Assembly (NCBI GenBank): GCA_016219005.1
Contig: JACRCN010000079.1
Coordinates: 43,771 to 107,770 of the forward strand
Direction: 5' to 3'
Origin: Deltaproteobacteria bacterium
Lineage (GTDB): Bacteria; Desulfobacterota; Desulfobacteria; Desulfobacterales; SpSt-501
DNA length: 64,000 nt
The translations under genes were made by a program, and so were the position numbers. The notes beneath the pieces are model-generated. The model was not told the origin of the DNA. It searched no databases and saw nothing but the letters and a program-made list of their open reading frames with translations. Shown here piece by piece: positions 24,732 to 33,268 of this stretch (within the stretch, counting starts at the first letter, position 1; each line of letters begins with the position of its first letter).

Positions 24732-26612
24732 CTATGGCACAGCCGCCCGGCGACGCGCCATTATGTTTCGGGTGACAACGAGCGCCCCGATAGCCAGGGG
24801 CAAGAGGCCCTGAGCGGAAAGGCCGAAGGGGAACACGGCCATAACCAGGGCCGCCACGATCAACACGGCCCGCTCCGCCGGGTTCAGGGGGCCGCGAAAA
24901 TGCCCCACGATGCCGATCGACAGCAGGAACAAGGCGGCCATGCTGGTGAGGGCGGCCACGAAAAAGCCGGGCAGGCTTGCGCCCACGATGAGCAGGTTTT
25001 CCCCCGCCGGTGTAACCGAGAAGAAGAACGGCACCAGGAAGGCCGGCAGCGAATACTTCCAGGCCTGCATCATCGATCCGAAGGGGTGGCCGCCGGTGAC
25101 GGCCGCCGCCGCCGAGGGCGAGAGTCCCACGGGCGGCGACACCTCGGAGAGCACCGCGAAGTAAAACGCAAGCAGGTGGGCGACATGGACCGAGACACCC
25201 ACCTTCACCAGGGCCGGCGCCACCATGACCACCGTCATGATGTAGGTCGCCGTGATGGGCAGACTCAGGCCGATGACCATGGAGGCCACCATGGCCAGAA
25301 AGATGGCGATGATCCGCGAGCCGCCGCTGGCGGACATGATGAGGCTTGAGATCTTGAGACCCAGGCCGGTAAGCGTGAACGTGCCCACGATCAACCCGGC
25401 GGCGGCCAGCAGCACGGCGACGGGAAGAACGTTTTTGCCGCCCTCGATGACGGCCTGGACGATCCTGCGGGGGGTCAGCCACTCGCTGCGGTCCCGGCTG
25501 AGAAAACTGGTCAGGATGGTGGTCGCCAGGGCGCCGAGGGCCGCATACTCGGGGGACTTGTTGAACACGGCCAGAATTGCCACCAGGACCCCCAGGGATA
25601 TCAGGTGATACCCGCGGGTCTTCATGACATGCCCCACCGTTTGGGCCTCGGCCTCGGGCGGGGCGAAGTTGTACTTGCGGGCTTCCATCTCCACCATGAA
25701 AAAGGTCCCCAGGTAGTACAGAAGGGTGGGGACCAGCACCATGATCACCACGTCGAGAAACGTGATGTTCAGAAACTGCATGATGAGGAAGGCCGCAGCC
25801 CCCATGAGGGGCGGCGAGATGACAGCACCGATGCCCCCCGCGGAGATCAGGCCGGCGGCCATGTCCGCCGAGTAGCCCGCCTTCTTGAGGATCGGCCACA
25901 TGATGGGCGTCACCGAGATGGTGGTGGCCACCCCGCTGGCCTGCGGGCCGCCCAGGAGCGCGGTGGTGATGAGAGCCCCGCGGCCGGCACTGGCCGAGGT
26001 GCGCCCCATGGTCGCCAGCGACATGTCCATCCAGAAGTTGCCGGCGCCGGCCACGTCCATGAAGGTGCCGTAGACCACGAACAGCAGCACGAACGAGACG
26101 CTGACCGAAATGGGCACGCCGAAGATGCCCTCGAGCGTCATGTACATGTGTCCGACGATCCGGTCGATTTCATATCCCCGGTGGGAGAGCGGGCCGGGAA
26201 AGTAGCTCCCGAAATAGCAATAGAGCAGGAACCCCAGAACGACCAGGGTGAAGGTGTTGTCCACGATGCGGCGCGAGAGCTCAAGCAAGAGCAGGATGGC
26301 CGCGATGCCGAAGAACACGTCCAGGGGGTCCGGCAGGGTCGAGTTTCTGAGAAACAGGTCGAGGTGCGCGAGGGGGTAGACGATGGTGGCCGCCCCGAGG
26401 GCCGCCAGACCGGCGTCCATCCATATGGACCAGCGGCCGGCGTTCTTGAACGCCGGGTAGGCGAAAAAGGCCAGGGCGAAGATGAACCCCAGGTGGACCA
26501 TGCGGAACGTGTGGGTCTCGATGGGGACGATGGCGCCGTAAATCGACCAACCGACGAAGGCCGCATAGAGGAAGCCGATGAGAACAGCCGCATTGCCGCG
26601 AAGCTCGCGCAT
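24732..26612 (-). CDS. TRAP transporter permease, DctQ-DctM fusion (TAXI type)
   Basis: Membrane component pairing with the TAXI binding protein. It carries an N-terminal four-helix DctQ-like part and a long DctM-like part with many spans. Typical motifs are GPQASGVATTISVTPIMWPILKKAGYSADMAAGLISAGGIGAVISPPLMGAAAF and VLSEVSPPVGLSPSAAAAVTGGHP. The ATG at 26612 has AAGGAAAAGTC upstream. A frame from TTG at 26666 would add 18 residues but has no ribosome site. The size (626-644 aa) is normal for fused 4TM/12TM permeases. Confidence 0.93.
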   Translation of the reverse strand: MRELRGNAAVLIGFLYAAFVGWSIYGAIVPIETHTFRMVHLGFIFALAFFAYPAFKNAGRWSIWMDAGLAALGAATIVYPLAHLDLFLRNSTLPDPLDVFFGIAAILLLLELSRRIVDNTFTLVVLGFLLYCYFGSYFPGPLSHRGYEIDRIVGHMYMTLEGIFGVPISVSVSFVLLFVVYGTFMDVAGAGNFWMDMSLATMGRTSASAGRGALITTALLGGPQASGVATTISVTPIMWPILKKAGYSADMAAGLISAGGIGAVISPPLMGAAAFLIMQFLNITFLDVVIMVLVPTLLYYLGTFFMVEMEARKYNFAPPEAEAQTVGHVMKTRGYHLISLGVLVAILAVFNKSPEYAALGALATTILTSFLSRDRSEWLTPRRIVQAVIEGGKNVLPVAVLLAAAGLIVGTFTLTGLGLKISSLIMSASGGSRIIAIFLAMVASMVIGLSLPITATYIMTVVMVAPALVKVGVSVHVAHLLAFYFAVLSEVSPPVGLSPSAAAAVTGGHPFGSMMQAWKYSLPAFLVPFFFSVTPAGENLLIVGASLPGFFVAALTSMAALFLLSIGIVGHFRGPLNPAERAVLIVAALVMAVFPFGLSAQGLLPLAIGALVVTRNIMARRRAAVP

Positions 26613-26699
26613 GACTTTTCCTTGGACCCGCTCTTCGAATTTGTCTTTTATCCTCAATATATCCAAGAACAGCGGTGAATTTCAAGCAGTTTCATCGGA

Positions 26700-26800
26700 T
26701 CGGCAACGACGACTGTCGGTGCAGGACAACCTGCTTCTGGGTGCCTACACCGTGGAATCCAAAGAGCATACCGCCGCAAGCGTTTGTGGAGGTTGAAGCC
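26700..26800 (+). pseudogene. possible degraded LivF-type ABC ATPase fragment
   Basis: The + strand reads SVQDNLLLGAYTVESKEH before breaking down. This matches the segment after the Walker A region in branched-chain amino acid ABC ATPases (TVEENLLLGAYT). A following out-of-frame LSG-containing stretch could be the decayed signature motif. The match is short and may be chance. Confidence 0.25.
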
Positions 26801-26871
26801 CTGTCTGGGAAACCGGGAGGCTCGGCTCTGGGCCGGGGCGCTGCGCACGGAAAACGAAGCCGTCCGCCGGC

Positions 26872-28662
26872 TCACCGGTTCTTCATTTTCCGCAGTCGGA
26901 TGGATTTCGGCGTCACTTCCACCAGTTCGTCGTCGCCGATATACTCCATGGCCTGCTCAAGGGTGAACTGCCGCGGCGGGATCAGGCGCAACGCCTCGTC
27001 CGTGCCCGAGGCCCGGATGTTGGTGAGCTTCTTTTCCTTGGTGATGTTGACCCAGATGTCCTGCGTGCGCGAGTTCTCGCCCACGATCAAGCCCGGGTAG
27101 ACCGGGTCGTTGGGGTTGATGAAGATGGTGCCGCGCGGCTGCAGGTGAAAGATCGCGTAGGCCACGGCCTTGCCGTCGCGGTCGGAGACCAGCACCCCGT
27201 TGGGCCGGCCGACGATGTCCCCGGCATAGGGCCGGTGGCCGATGAGCAGCGCGTTCAGGATCCCCGTGCCGTGGGTGTCGGTCAGAAACTGGCTGCGGAA
27301 GCCGATCAGGCCCCGGGAGGGGATCTCGAACTCCAGGCGCACGCGGCCGAAGCCGTTGTTGATCATCTTGACCATCTGGCCGCGCCGGGCGCTCATCATT
27401 TCCGTCACGATTCCGATGAACTTTTCCGGGATGTCCACCACGGCCCGCTCCACCGGCTCGAGGAACCGGCCGTTCTCCTGGCGGGTGATGACTTTCGGGT
27501 TCGAAAGCGACAGCTCGAAGCCCTCCCGCCGCATCGTTTCCACCAGCACCGCCAGCTGCAGCTCGCCCCGGGCGCTCACCCGGAAGGAGTCCCGGTTCTC
27601 GGTCTGCTCGACCCGGATGCTCACGTTGTAGAGCAACTCCTTTTCCAGGCGCTCCTTGATGTGCCGGGAGGTGAGATACCGGCCGCCGTCCCTGCCCGCC
27701 AGGGGCGAGGTGTTCACCGAGAAGACCATGGAGATGGTCGGCTCCTCGACCGTGATGGCCGGCAAGGGCCGCGGATCCAGGAGGTCGCCCAGGGTGTCGC
27801 CGATGAAGATGTCATCCACGCCTGCCACGGCCGCGATGTCGCCTGCCGGAATCACGTCCCTTTCCACCCGGTTGAGCCCATCGTAGCTGTACACGACGCT
27901 GAGAGAGGCTTTGCGGGTCGTGCCGTCCGCTTTTAGCAGCGCCACCTCCTGGCCCTTCTGCAGCGAGCCGTTCACGACCTTGCCGACGGCGATCCGGCCC
28001 ACGTAGTCGCTGTGATGCAGTGTCGTGACCAGGAACTGCAGCGGTGCTGCCGGGTCGTACGCCGGGGCGGGGATGGAGGCGAGGATGGCTTCAAACAGCG
28101 GCACCAGGCCGCGTCCCTGAACATCGTCGGGATCCGTCAGGGCGATGCCCGCCTTGGCATTCGTGTAGAGCACCGGAAAATTCAACTGCTCCTCGGTCGC
28201 GTCGAGGTCGATGAACAGGTCGTAGATCTCGTCCAGGACCTCGTGGATGCGCCGGTCCGGGCGGTCGATCTTGTTGATCACCACGATGGGCGGCAGCCCG
28301 CGCGCGAGCGCCTTGCCGAGCACGAAGCGCGTCTGCGGCAGCGGGCCCTCCGTGGCGTCGACCAGGAGCATGACCCCGTCCACCATGTTGAGCGTGCGCT
28401 CCACTTCGCCGCCGAAATCCGCGTGGCCGGGGGTGTCGACGATGTTGATCTTGGTGTCCCGGTAAACGATCGCGGTGTTCTTGGCCATGATGGTGATGCC
28501 CTTCTCGCGTTCAAGGTCCATGCTGTCCATGACCCGTTCGGCCACCATCTCGTTGTCCCGGAAAACGCCGCTCTGCCAGAGCATGGCATCGACGAGGGTG
28601 GTCTTGCCGTGGTCGACGTGGGCGACGATGGCCAGATTTCGCAAATCCTGACGTAGCTGCAT
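26872..28662 (-). CDS. typA: translational GTPase TypA/BipA
   Basis: Ribosome-associated GTPase involved in late 50S assembly and stress adaptation. The 596 residues start [28 protein letters not shown] (G1). G2 includes the GITIMAKN region, and G3 [14 protein letters not shown] and G4 NKIDRPD are intact. The C-terminal half has EF-G-like domains and the TypA-specific end. ATG 28662 follows AAAGAGGTTTGTC; an upstream frame adds 15 residues without homology. Confidence 0.97.
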   Translation of the reverse strand: MQLRQDLRNLAIVAHVDHGKTTLVDAMLWQSGVFRDNEMVAERVMDSMDLEREKGITIMAKNTAIVYRDTKINIVDTPGHADFGGEVERTLNMVDGVMLLVDATEGPLPQTRFVLGKALARGLPPIVVINKIDRPDRRIHEVLDEIYDLFIDLDATEEQLNFPVLYTNAKAGIALTDPDDVQGRGLVPLFEAILASIPAPAYDPAAPLQFLVTTLHHSDYVGRIAVGKVVNGSLQKGQEVALLKADGTTRKASLSVVYSYDGLNRVERDVIPAGDIAAVAGVDDIFIGDTLGDLLDPRPLPAITVEEPTISMVFSVNTSPLAGRDGGRYLTSRHIKERLEKELLYNVSIRVEQTENRDSFRVSARGELQLAVLVETMRREGFELSLSNPKVITRQENGRFLEPVERAVVDIPEKFIGIVTEMMSARRGQMVKMINNGFGRVRLEFEIPSRGLIGFRSQFLTDTHGTGILNALLIGHRPYAGDIVGRPNGVLVSDRDGKAVAYAIFHLQPRGTIFINPNDPVYPGLIVGENSRTQDIWVNITKEKKLTNIRASGTDEALRLIPPRQFTLEQAMEYIGDDELVEVTPKSIRLRKMKNR

Positions 28663-28734
28663 GACAAACCTCTTTAATGTTCCATTCGTGAAAGCAAAGA
28701 AAATCACCCGCCTTCCGGCAACGTGTTTCCGGCT

Positions 28735-29862
28735 TCAACCGGTGACAACTTTCCGGAGTACCTCGTAAACCGTGATCAAGCTCTTCAGGCTTACCCACTC
28801 GTCCACCGCGTGGGCGCCGTGGCCCACCGGCCCGAAGAGGACGCTGGGGATTCCCGCAAGCCCCATGAGTGCCGAGTCCGCCCAGAAGGAAAGACCGGTA
28901 AGGGGCGCTTCGGGCAGGGCGTGGCGGAGCCGGGCGATGATCTGCGCTGCGGCCGGGGCCTGATAGGGCGGCCGGGAGAAGATCTTTCGGCCGGCCACGC
29001 GATGGCCCCCCGGAAGCCGCTGAACCGCCGCCGCCACCCGGTCGAGCTCGCGGTCCACCTCCGACGGGTCTTCGTCCGGAAGCGTGCGCCTTTCCCACTG
29101 CAGAAGGGCCCGGGCGGGAATGACGCTCAGCGCGGTGCCGCCCTCGACCCTGCCCCCGTGAAGGGACGCATGGCCCAGCCAAGGGTCCGGCGGCCGTTCG
29201 GACAGCCGGCTGCGGATGCGGTCGAGCTCGGAGAGCGCCTTCCGCAGGGGCAGGATGGCATCGATCCCTTCGGCGGGCCGGCTGCCGTGGGCGGCCCGGC
29301 CGAGAATCTCGATCTCAAACCAGCTGAAGCCCTTGTGGGAGACCCCGATGGCCTCCTCCGTGGGCTCGAGAAAAACAGCCGCCGCAGGCGCCGGCGCGAC
29401 GGTCGGAAGCCAATCGCGCACGAGCTGTTCGGTGCCGAGGCTGCGGTCCTCCTCGTCGGCCGAAAACGTCAGCCAGACATCGGCGGCCGGCGGGTGGGTC
29501 GAGAAAGACTCGGCCAGCGCCAGCATGACCGCGACACTGCCCTTCATGTCGTAGGCCCCGCGGCCGTAAAGCCGGTCGCCCTCTTGCCGCAGCGTGAAGG
29601 GGGCCGGCATGCCTTCCACCCCCACCGTGTCGATGTGACCATTCAGAACGAGCGATCCCCGGCCGTCTTTCCCGCGCGCCACGGCCACCACGTTGGCCCG
29701 GGCGGCGGCCACGGGACAAAGCTCGGCTTCCAGGCCGAGTTTTATGAGGTGATGGCAGATAAAGTCGGCGATTCCGGCTTCGCCGGGACCTCCGGCGAGG
29801 CTCGGGTTGATGGAATTGATGGCGACCACTTCGCCGAGAAGCTGGAGGATCCGTTTTTCCAT
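28735..29862 (-). CDS. M20-family metallopeptidase (ArgE/DapE/CPG2-like)
   Basis: Zinc amidohydrolase of the M20 family. The 375-aa protein has the metal-binding motifs SLVLNGHIDTVG, RGAYDMKGSVAVML, FSADEEDRSLG and the C-terminal GPVGHGAHAVDEWVS, with the dimerisation lid between (GRAAHGSRPAEGIDAI). Substrate could be N-acetylornithine, succinyl-diaminopimelate or a dipeptide and is not resolved. It is divergent from the isocitrate/tartrate dehydrogenase-type gene across a region with an 18-bp dyad. Confidence 0.88.
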   Translation of the reverse strand: MEKRILQLLGEVVAINSINPSLAGGPGEAGIADFICHHLIKLGLEAELCPVAAARANVVAVARGKDGRGSLVLNGHIDTVGVEGMPAPFTLRQEGDRLYGRGAYDMKGSVAVMLALAESFSTHPPAADVWLTFSADEEDRSLGTEQLVRDWLPTVAPAPAAAVFLEPTEEAIGVSHKGFSWFEIEILGRAAHGSRPAEGIDAILPLRKALSELDRIRSRLSERPPDPWLGHASLHGGRVEGGTALSVIPARALLQWERRTLPDEDPSEVDRELDRVAAAVQRLPGGHRVAGRKIFSRPPYQAPAAAQIIARLRHALPEAPLTGLSFWADSALMGLAGIPSVLFGPVGHGAHAVDEWVSLKSLITVYEVLRKVVTG

Positions 29863-29917
29863 GAAGGCATTCCCTTTCGGTCGAAATTAGGTAAAACTAT
29901 AAGCCGCGCGACGGGTT

Positions 29918-29935
29918 GTCAAATTATGATTTGAC
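29918..29935. promoter_or_regulatory. palindromic operator candidate in the divergent M20 / dehydrogenase region
   Basis: GTCAAAT-TATG-ATTTGAC is a perfect 7-bp dyad with a 4-bp spacer. It overlaps a -35-like TTGACC for the rightward gene (AATTAT is a possible -10 at 18-bp spacing), a usual location for a repressor site. The cognate regulator is not visible in the window. Confidence 0.45.
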
Positions 29936-30036
29936 CCTTTTCCATATAATCGCTAATTATTCGCGTCGTAGTTCGATAGGATTCCGTTTGACGTATTTCG
30001 ACTGAACCATCTTACGTGTCTGCCTCAGGAGGAACC

Positions 30037-31092
30037 ATGCCCCATCGTATCGCGTTGATCCCAGGTGACGGCATCGGCCGCGAGGTCGTACCCGAAGGGG
30101 TGCGGGCCTTGAAAACGCTTTCCGGCCGCTTCAAATTTGCCATGGAGTTCACCGAGTTCCCTTATTCCTGCGAGCATTATCTTCAGACCGGCAGGATGAT
30201 GCCCGAGGACGGCCTTGCGCAACTCAGGCCGTTCGACGCCATCCTTCTCGGCGCCGTCGGCGCCCCCCAGGTGCCCGACCACGTGTCGCTGTGGGGCCTG
30301 CTGATCCCCATCCGCCGGGACTTCGACCAGTACGTGAATCTCCGGCCGGTGCGCCTGCTTCCGGGCATCCGTTCGCCGCTTTCCGGCCGCACGGCCCAGG
30401 ACATCGACTTCGTCATCGTGCGGGAGAACACCGAGGGCGAATACTCTTCGGCCGGCGGCCGGCTCTTCCAGGGCACGGAGCGGGAGGTCGCGGTCCAGGA
30501 GTCCGTCTTCACCCGCCACGGGGTGGACCGCATCATGCGCTACGCCTTCAACCTCGCCCGCCGCCGGCCGAAGAAGCACGTCACCTCGGCCACCAAGTCG
30601 AACGGCATCATCCACACCATGCCGTTCTGGGACGAACGCTTCCGTGCCACCGCCAAAGAATTCCCGGACGTGAAGACCAGCCAGTATCACATCGACATCC
30701 TCACGGCGAACTTCGTCCAGCACCCGGACTGGTTCGACGTGGTGGTGGGCAGCAACCTCTTCGGCGACATCCTCTCCGACCTCGGCCCGGCCTGCGCCGG
30801 CGGCATCGGGATCGCGCCCTCGGCCAATATGAACCCGGAGAAGATCTACCCCTCCATGTTCGAGCCGGTGCACGGCTCCGCACCCGACATCGCGGGCAAG
30901 GGCATCGCCAACCCCGTCGCCACCCTGTGGTCGGTGGTGCTGATGCTGGATTTCCTGGGCGAGGCGGCAGCCGCCAAGGCGCTCATGGCGGCCATCGAGG
31001 CCGTGACGGGGGAAGGCAAGGTGCTGACGCGGGATCTCGGCGGCAAGGCCGGCACCCGGGATTTTACGGATGCCGTGCTCAACCGACTGTAA
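30037..31092 (+). CDS. tartrate dehydrogenase / D-malate dehydrogenase type beta-decarboxylating dehydrogenase
   Basis: NAD-dependent beta-hydroxyacid oxidative decarboxylase of the isocitrate/isopropylmalate dehydrogenase family. The 351 residues begin MPHRIALIPGDGIGREVVPEGV. LRPVRLLPGIRSPL, VRENTEGEYSSAGGR (substrate-binding), the catalytic Lys region, GSNLFGDILSDLGPACAGGIGIAPSANMNPE and FEPVHGSAPDIAGKGIANP follow. The PEGVRALKTL start and sequence around VRENTEGEYS favour the tartrate/D-malate subgroup over LeuB. AGGAGGAACC precedes the ATG at 30037. Confidence 0.87.
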   Translation: MPHRIALIPGDGIGREVVPEGVRALKTLSGRFKFAMEFTEFPYSCEHYLQTGRMMPEDGLAQLRPFDAILLGAVGAPQVPDHVSLWGLLIPIRRDFDQYVNLRPVRLLPGIRSPLSGRTAQDIDFVIVRENTEGEYSSAGGRLFQGTEREVAVQESVFTRHGVDRIMRYAFNLARRRPKKHVTSATKSNGIIHTMPFWDERFRATAKEFPDVKTSQYHIDILTANFVQHPDWFDVVVGSNLFGDILSDLGPACAGGIGIAPSANMNPEKIYPSMFEPVHGSAPDIAGKGIANPVATLWSVVLMLDFLGEAAAAKALMAAIEAVTGEGKVLTRDLGGKAGTRDFTDAVLNRL

Positions 31093-32283
31093 CTACTGAC
31101 TTTTGAGCTGGTCCAGCAGCTTCGGCAGGATAGCCTGTGCGTCGCCGACGACTCCGATGTCCGCGATCTTGAAGATCGGGGCGTCGGGGTCCTTGTTGAT
31201 GGCGACGATTTTTTTCGACGAGCTCATCCCCACGATGTGCTGGACGGCACCGCTGATGCCGACCGCGACGTAGAGGTCCGGGCCGACGGTGGTGCCGGAT
31301 TGCCCCACCTGGAGCGTGTGGGGGATCCAGCCGAGCTCGACGATGGCGCGCGAACCCGCCAGGCTGCCGCCCAGCCGGTGCGCCAGGCGGCGCACCAGGT
31401 CCAGGTTGGACGGTTCCCCGCAACCGCGGCCGGCCGACACGAGGATGCGCGCCTCCTCGATCTTCTCCCCAAATTCCGCCGCCGGGAGCTCCTCCACCAC
31501 CCGGGTGCGGATCGCGGCTTTCGACAGGTTGACCGGAAAGTCCTGGATGGCCACCGGTCGGCGCGTGTCCGGCTCGGCCGCGCTGAAAACGTTCGGCCGC
31601 ACGGTGGCGCACTGGGGTCGGGTGTAGGGGGTGACGATGCTCGCCATGATGTTGCCGCCGAAGGCCGGCCGGGTCTGAACGAGCTGGCCCTGGTCGTCGA
31701 TGGCGAGCCCGGTGCAGTCGGCGGTGAGGCCCAGGCGCAGCCGTGCCGCCACCCGCGGGGCAAGGTCGCGGCCGTTGGGGGTGGCCCCGAAAAGCAGCAC
31801 CGAGGGCTTCTCCTTGGCCACCACGGCCGACAGCGCCGTCGTGAAACCATCGGTGGAATAGCGGCCGAGGAGTTCGTGGCGGCAGCAGATCACCCGGTCC
31901 GCCCCCTGGTGGCAGAGCCGTTCCAGTCCGGCCAGGCGGCCGTCGCCTAAAACCACCGCGAGCAGGGGCTGCCCCAGACGATCGGCCAGCCTGCGGCCGT
32001 GGGTGAGGAGCTCATGCACCACCCGCCGCGGGACCAACCGGCCTTCCTTTGCCTCGCACTCGGCCCAGACGAAAACCCCCACGGATCTGGCAAGCTCTTC
32101 GGGCGAGGCCTGGCGGCGCTCGATGGAAAGGGCGGATTGCGGGCAGACGCTCACGCAGGCCCCGCACAGGGTGCAGCGCTCGTCCACCGTGATCTTCTCC
32201 GCGCCGGCGGAAATCGCGCCGAAGGGGCATGATTTCTGACAGAGGCCGCAGAGATTACAGACGTTATGAATTATTTTCAGCAT
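31093..32283 (-). CDS. etfA: electron transfer flavoprotein alpha subunit with N-terminal 2x[4Fe-4S] ferredoxin domain
   Basis: 396 residues. Residues 1-60 form a ferredoxin module with two CxxCxxCxxxCP clusters ([24 protein letters not shown]). The EtfA body follows and ends with the FAD-binding C-terminal domain ([59 protein letters not shown]). Ferredoxin-fused EtfA is the form found in electron-bifurcating complexes such as Acetobacterium woodii LctC. It follows etfB and an FAD-linked dehydrogenase on the same strand, so lactate (or a related 2-hydroxyacid) oxidation with NAD reduction driven by ferredoxin is a reasonable inference. Confidence 0.93.
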   Translation of the reverse strand: MLKIIHNVCNLCGLCQKSCPFGAISAGAEKITVDERCTLCGACVSVCPQSALSIERRQASPEELARSVGVFVWAECEAKEGRLVPRRVVHELLTHGRRLADRLGQPLLAVVLGDGRLAGLERLCHQGADRVICCRHELLGRYSTDGFTTALSAVVAKEKPSVLLFGATPNGRDLAPRVAARLRLGLTADCTGLAIDDQGQLVQTRPAFGGNIMASIVTPYTRPQCATVRPNVFSAAEPDTRRPVAIQDFPVNLSKAAIRTRVVEELPAAEFGEKIEEARILVSAGRGCGEPSNLDLVRRLAHRLGGSLAGSRAIVELGWIPHTLQVGQSGTTVGPDLYVAVGISGAVQHIVGMSSSKKIVAINKDPDAPIFKIADIGVVGDAQAILPKLLDQLKSQ

Positions 32284-32309
32284 TTTTCAACCTAGCTTCG
32301 GTTTTGAGC

Positions 32310-33107
32310 TCATACATACCTTTCCGCCCTCAGGAATGCCGCAATTTCATGGGCGGCCTGAGCCGGATCGAGGCCTTCGAGCTTGCGCCCGCCCGATTTC
32401 GGCTCGGGCGGGAAGACTTTCACCACCTGGGTGTAGGACCCGGCGAGCCCCAGCTCGGACTCGCTGAGATCGAGGTCCGCGGCCGTGATCTTCCTGAGCT
32501 CTTTCCGGCGCGCCGCCAGCACGTCCGCGAGCGATGGCATGCGCCGCATCGCATCGCCTTTGCTGGCCGAAACCAGGGCCGGCAGGCGTGCCTCCAGCAC
32601 CTCGTGGCCGGACTCGACCTCGCGTTTGACCCGGATGCGCTTGCGGTTCGGGGTGAAGCTCATCTCGACCGCGTACATGACCTGCGGCAGGCCCAGGATC
32701 TCGGCGATCTCCGGGCCTACCTGGGCGGTGTCGCCGTCGATGGCCTGCTTGCCGGCGAGAACCAGATCGTAGCCGGGAACTTCCTTGCGCAGGACCGCCG
32801 CCAGCGTCAGCGCGGTGGCCCAGGTGTCGGCGCCGGCGAACTGGCGGTCGCTCACGAGCACGGCGCGGTCAGCCCCCAGCTCGAGGCAGCGCAGGAGCGC
32901 GGATTCAGCCTGGGGCGGCCCCATGCTGACGGCGACGACCTCGATTCCGGGGTCCCCGTTTTTGAGCCGCACGGCGTGATCCAGGGCATACTCGCAGAAA
33001 GGGTTCAGAATCGAGGCGACACCCTCGCGGATCAACGTCCCGGTCTCCGGATTGACCCGCACGTTGGTGATTTCAGGGACCTGTTTGACGCAGACGGCGA
33101 TTTGCAT
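32310..33107 (-). CDS. etfB: electron transfer flavoprotein beta subunit
   Basis: 265-aa EtfB partner of the ferredoxin-fused EtfA. Motifs are MQIAVCVKQVPEITNVRVNPETGTLIREG, NPFCEYALDHAVRLK, VAVSMGPPQAESALLRCLELGADRAVLVSD and VLAGKQAIDGDTAQVGPEIAEILGLPQ, which form the nucleotide (AMP or bifurcating FAD) pocket. It lies 26 bp upstream of etfA and downstream of the FAD dehydrogenase; the 161-bp gap holds a REP-like element. Confidence 0.95.
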   Translation of the reverse strand: MQIAVCVKQVPEITNVRVNPETGTLIREGVASILNPFCEYALDHAVRLKNGDPGIEVVAVSMGPPQAESALLRCLELGADRAVLVSDRQFAGADTWATALTLAAVLRKEVPGYDLVLAGKQAIDGDTAQVGPEIAEILGLPQVMYAVEMSFTPNRKRIRVKREVESGHEVLEARLPALVSASKGDAMRRMPSLADVLAARRKELRKITAADLDLSESELGLAGSYTQVVKVFPPEPKSGGRKLEGLDPAQAAHEIAAFLRAERYV

Positions 33108-33134
33108 GGGGATGGTGTCCAGTGTTTGGGTGTT

Positions 33135-33210
33135 TTGTGGGAGTGGCTTCCAGCCACGATTATGGTGGACTTCGTTGATTTGTCATCGCGGCAAGATGCC
33201 GCTCCCACAA
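33135..33210. repeat. REP/BIME-like pair of inverted palindromes
   Basis: Two 26-bp arms (33135-33160 and 33185-33210) are inverted copies agreeing at 21 of 26 positions. Each can form its own hairpin (GTGGCTTCCAGCCAC and GCGGCAAGATGCCGC), and each carries a GTGGGAG or CTCCCAC flank. The 76-bp unit sits in the gap before etfB. This is the structure of bacterial interspersed mosaic elements; no RAYT transposase is seen here. Confidence 0.7.
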
Positions 33211-33268
33211 GGAAACAGAGCACTCGAATTTTACTTCATTGAAAACACTTCATTTGATCCCCTGAACC

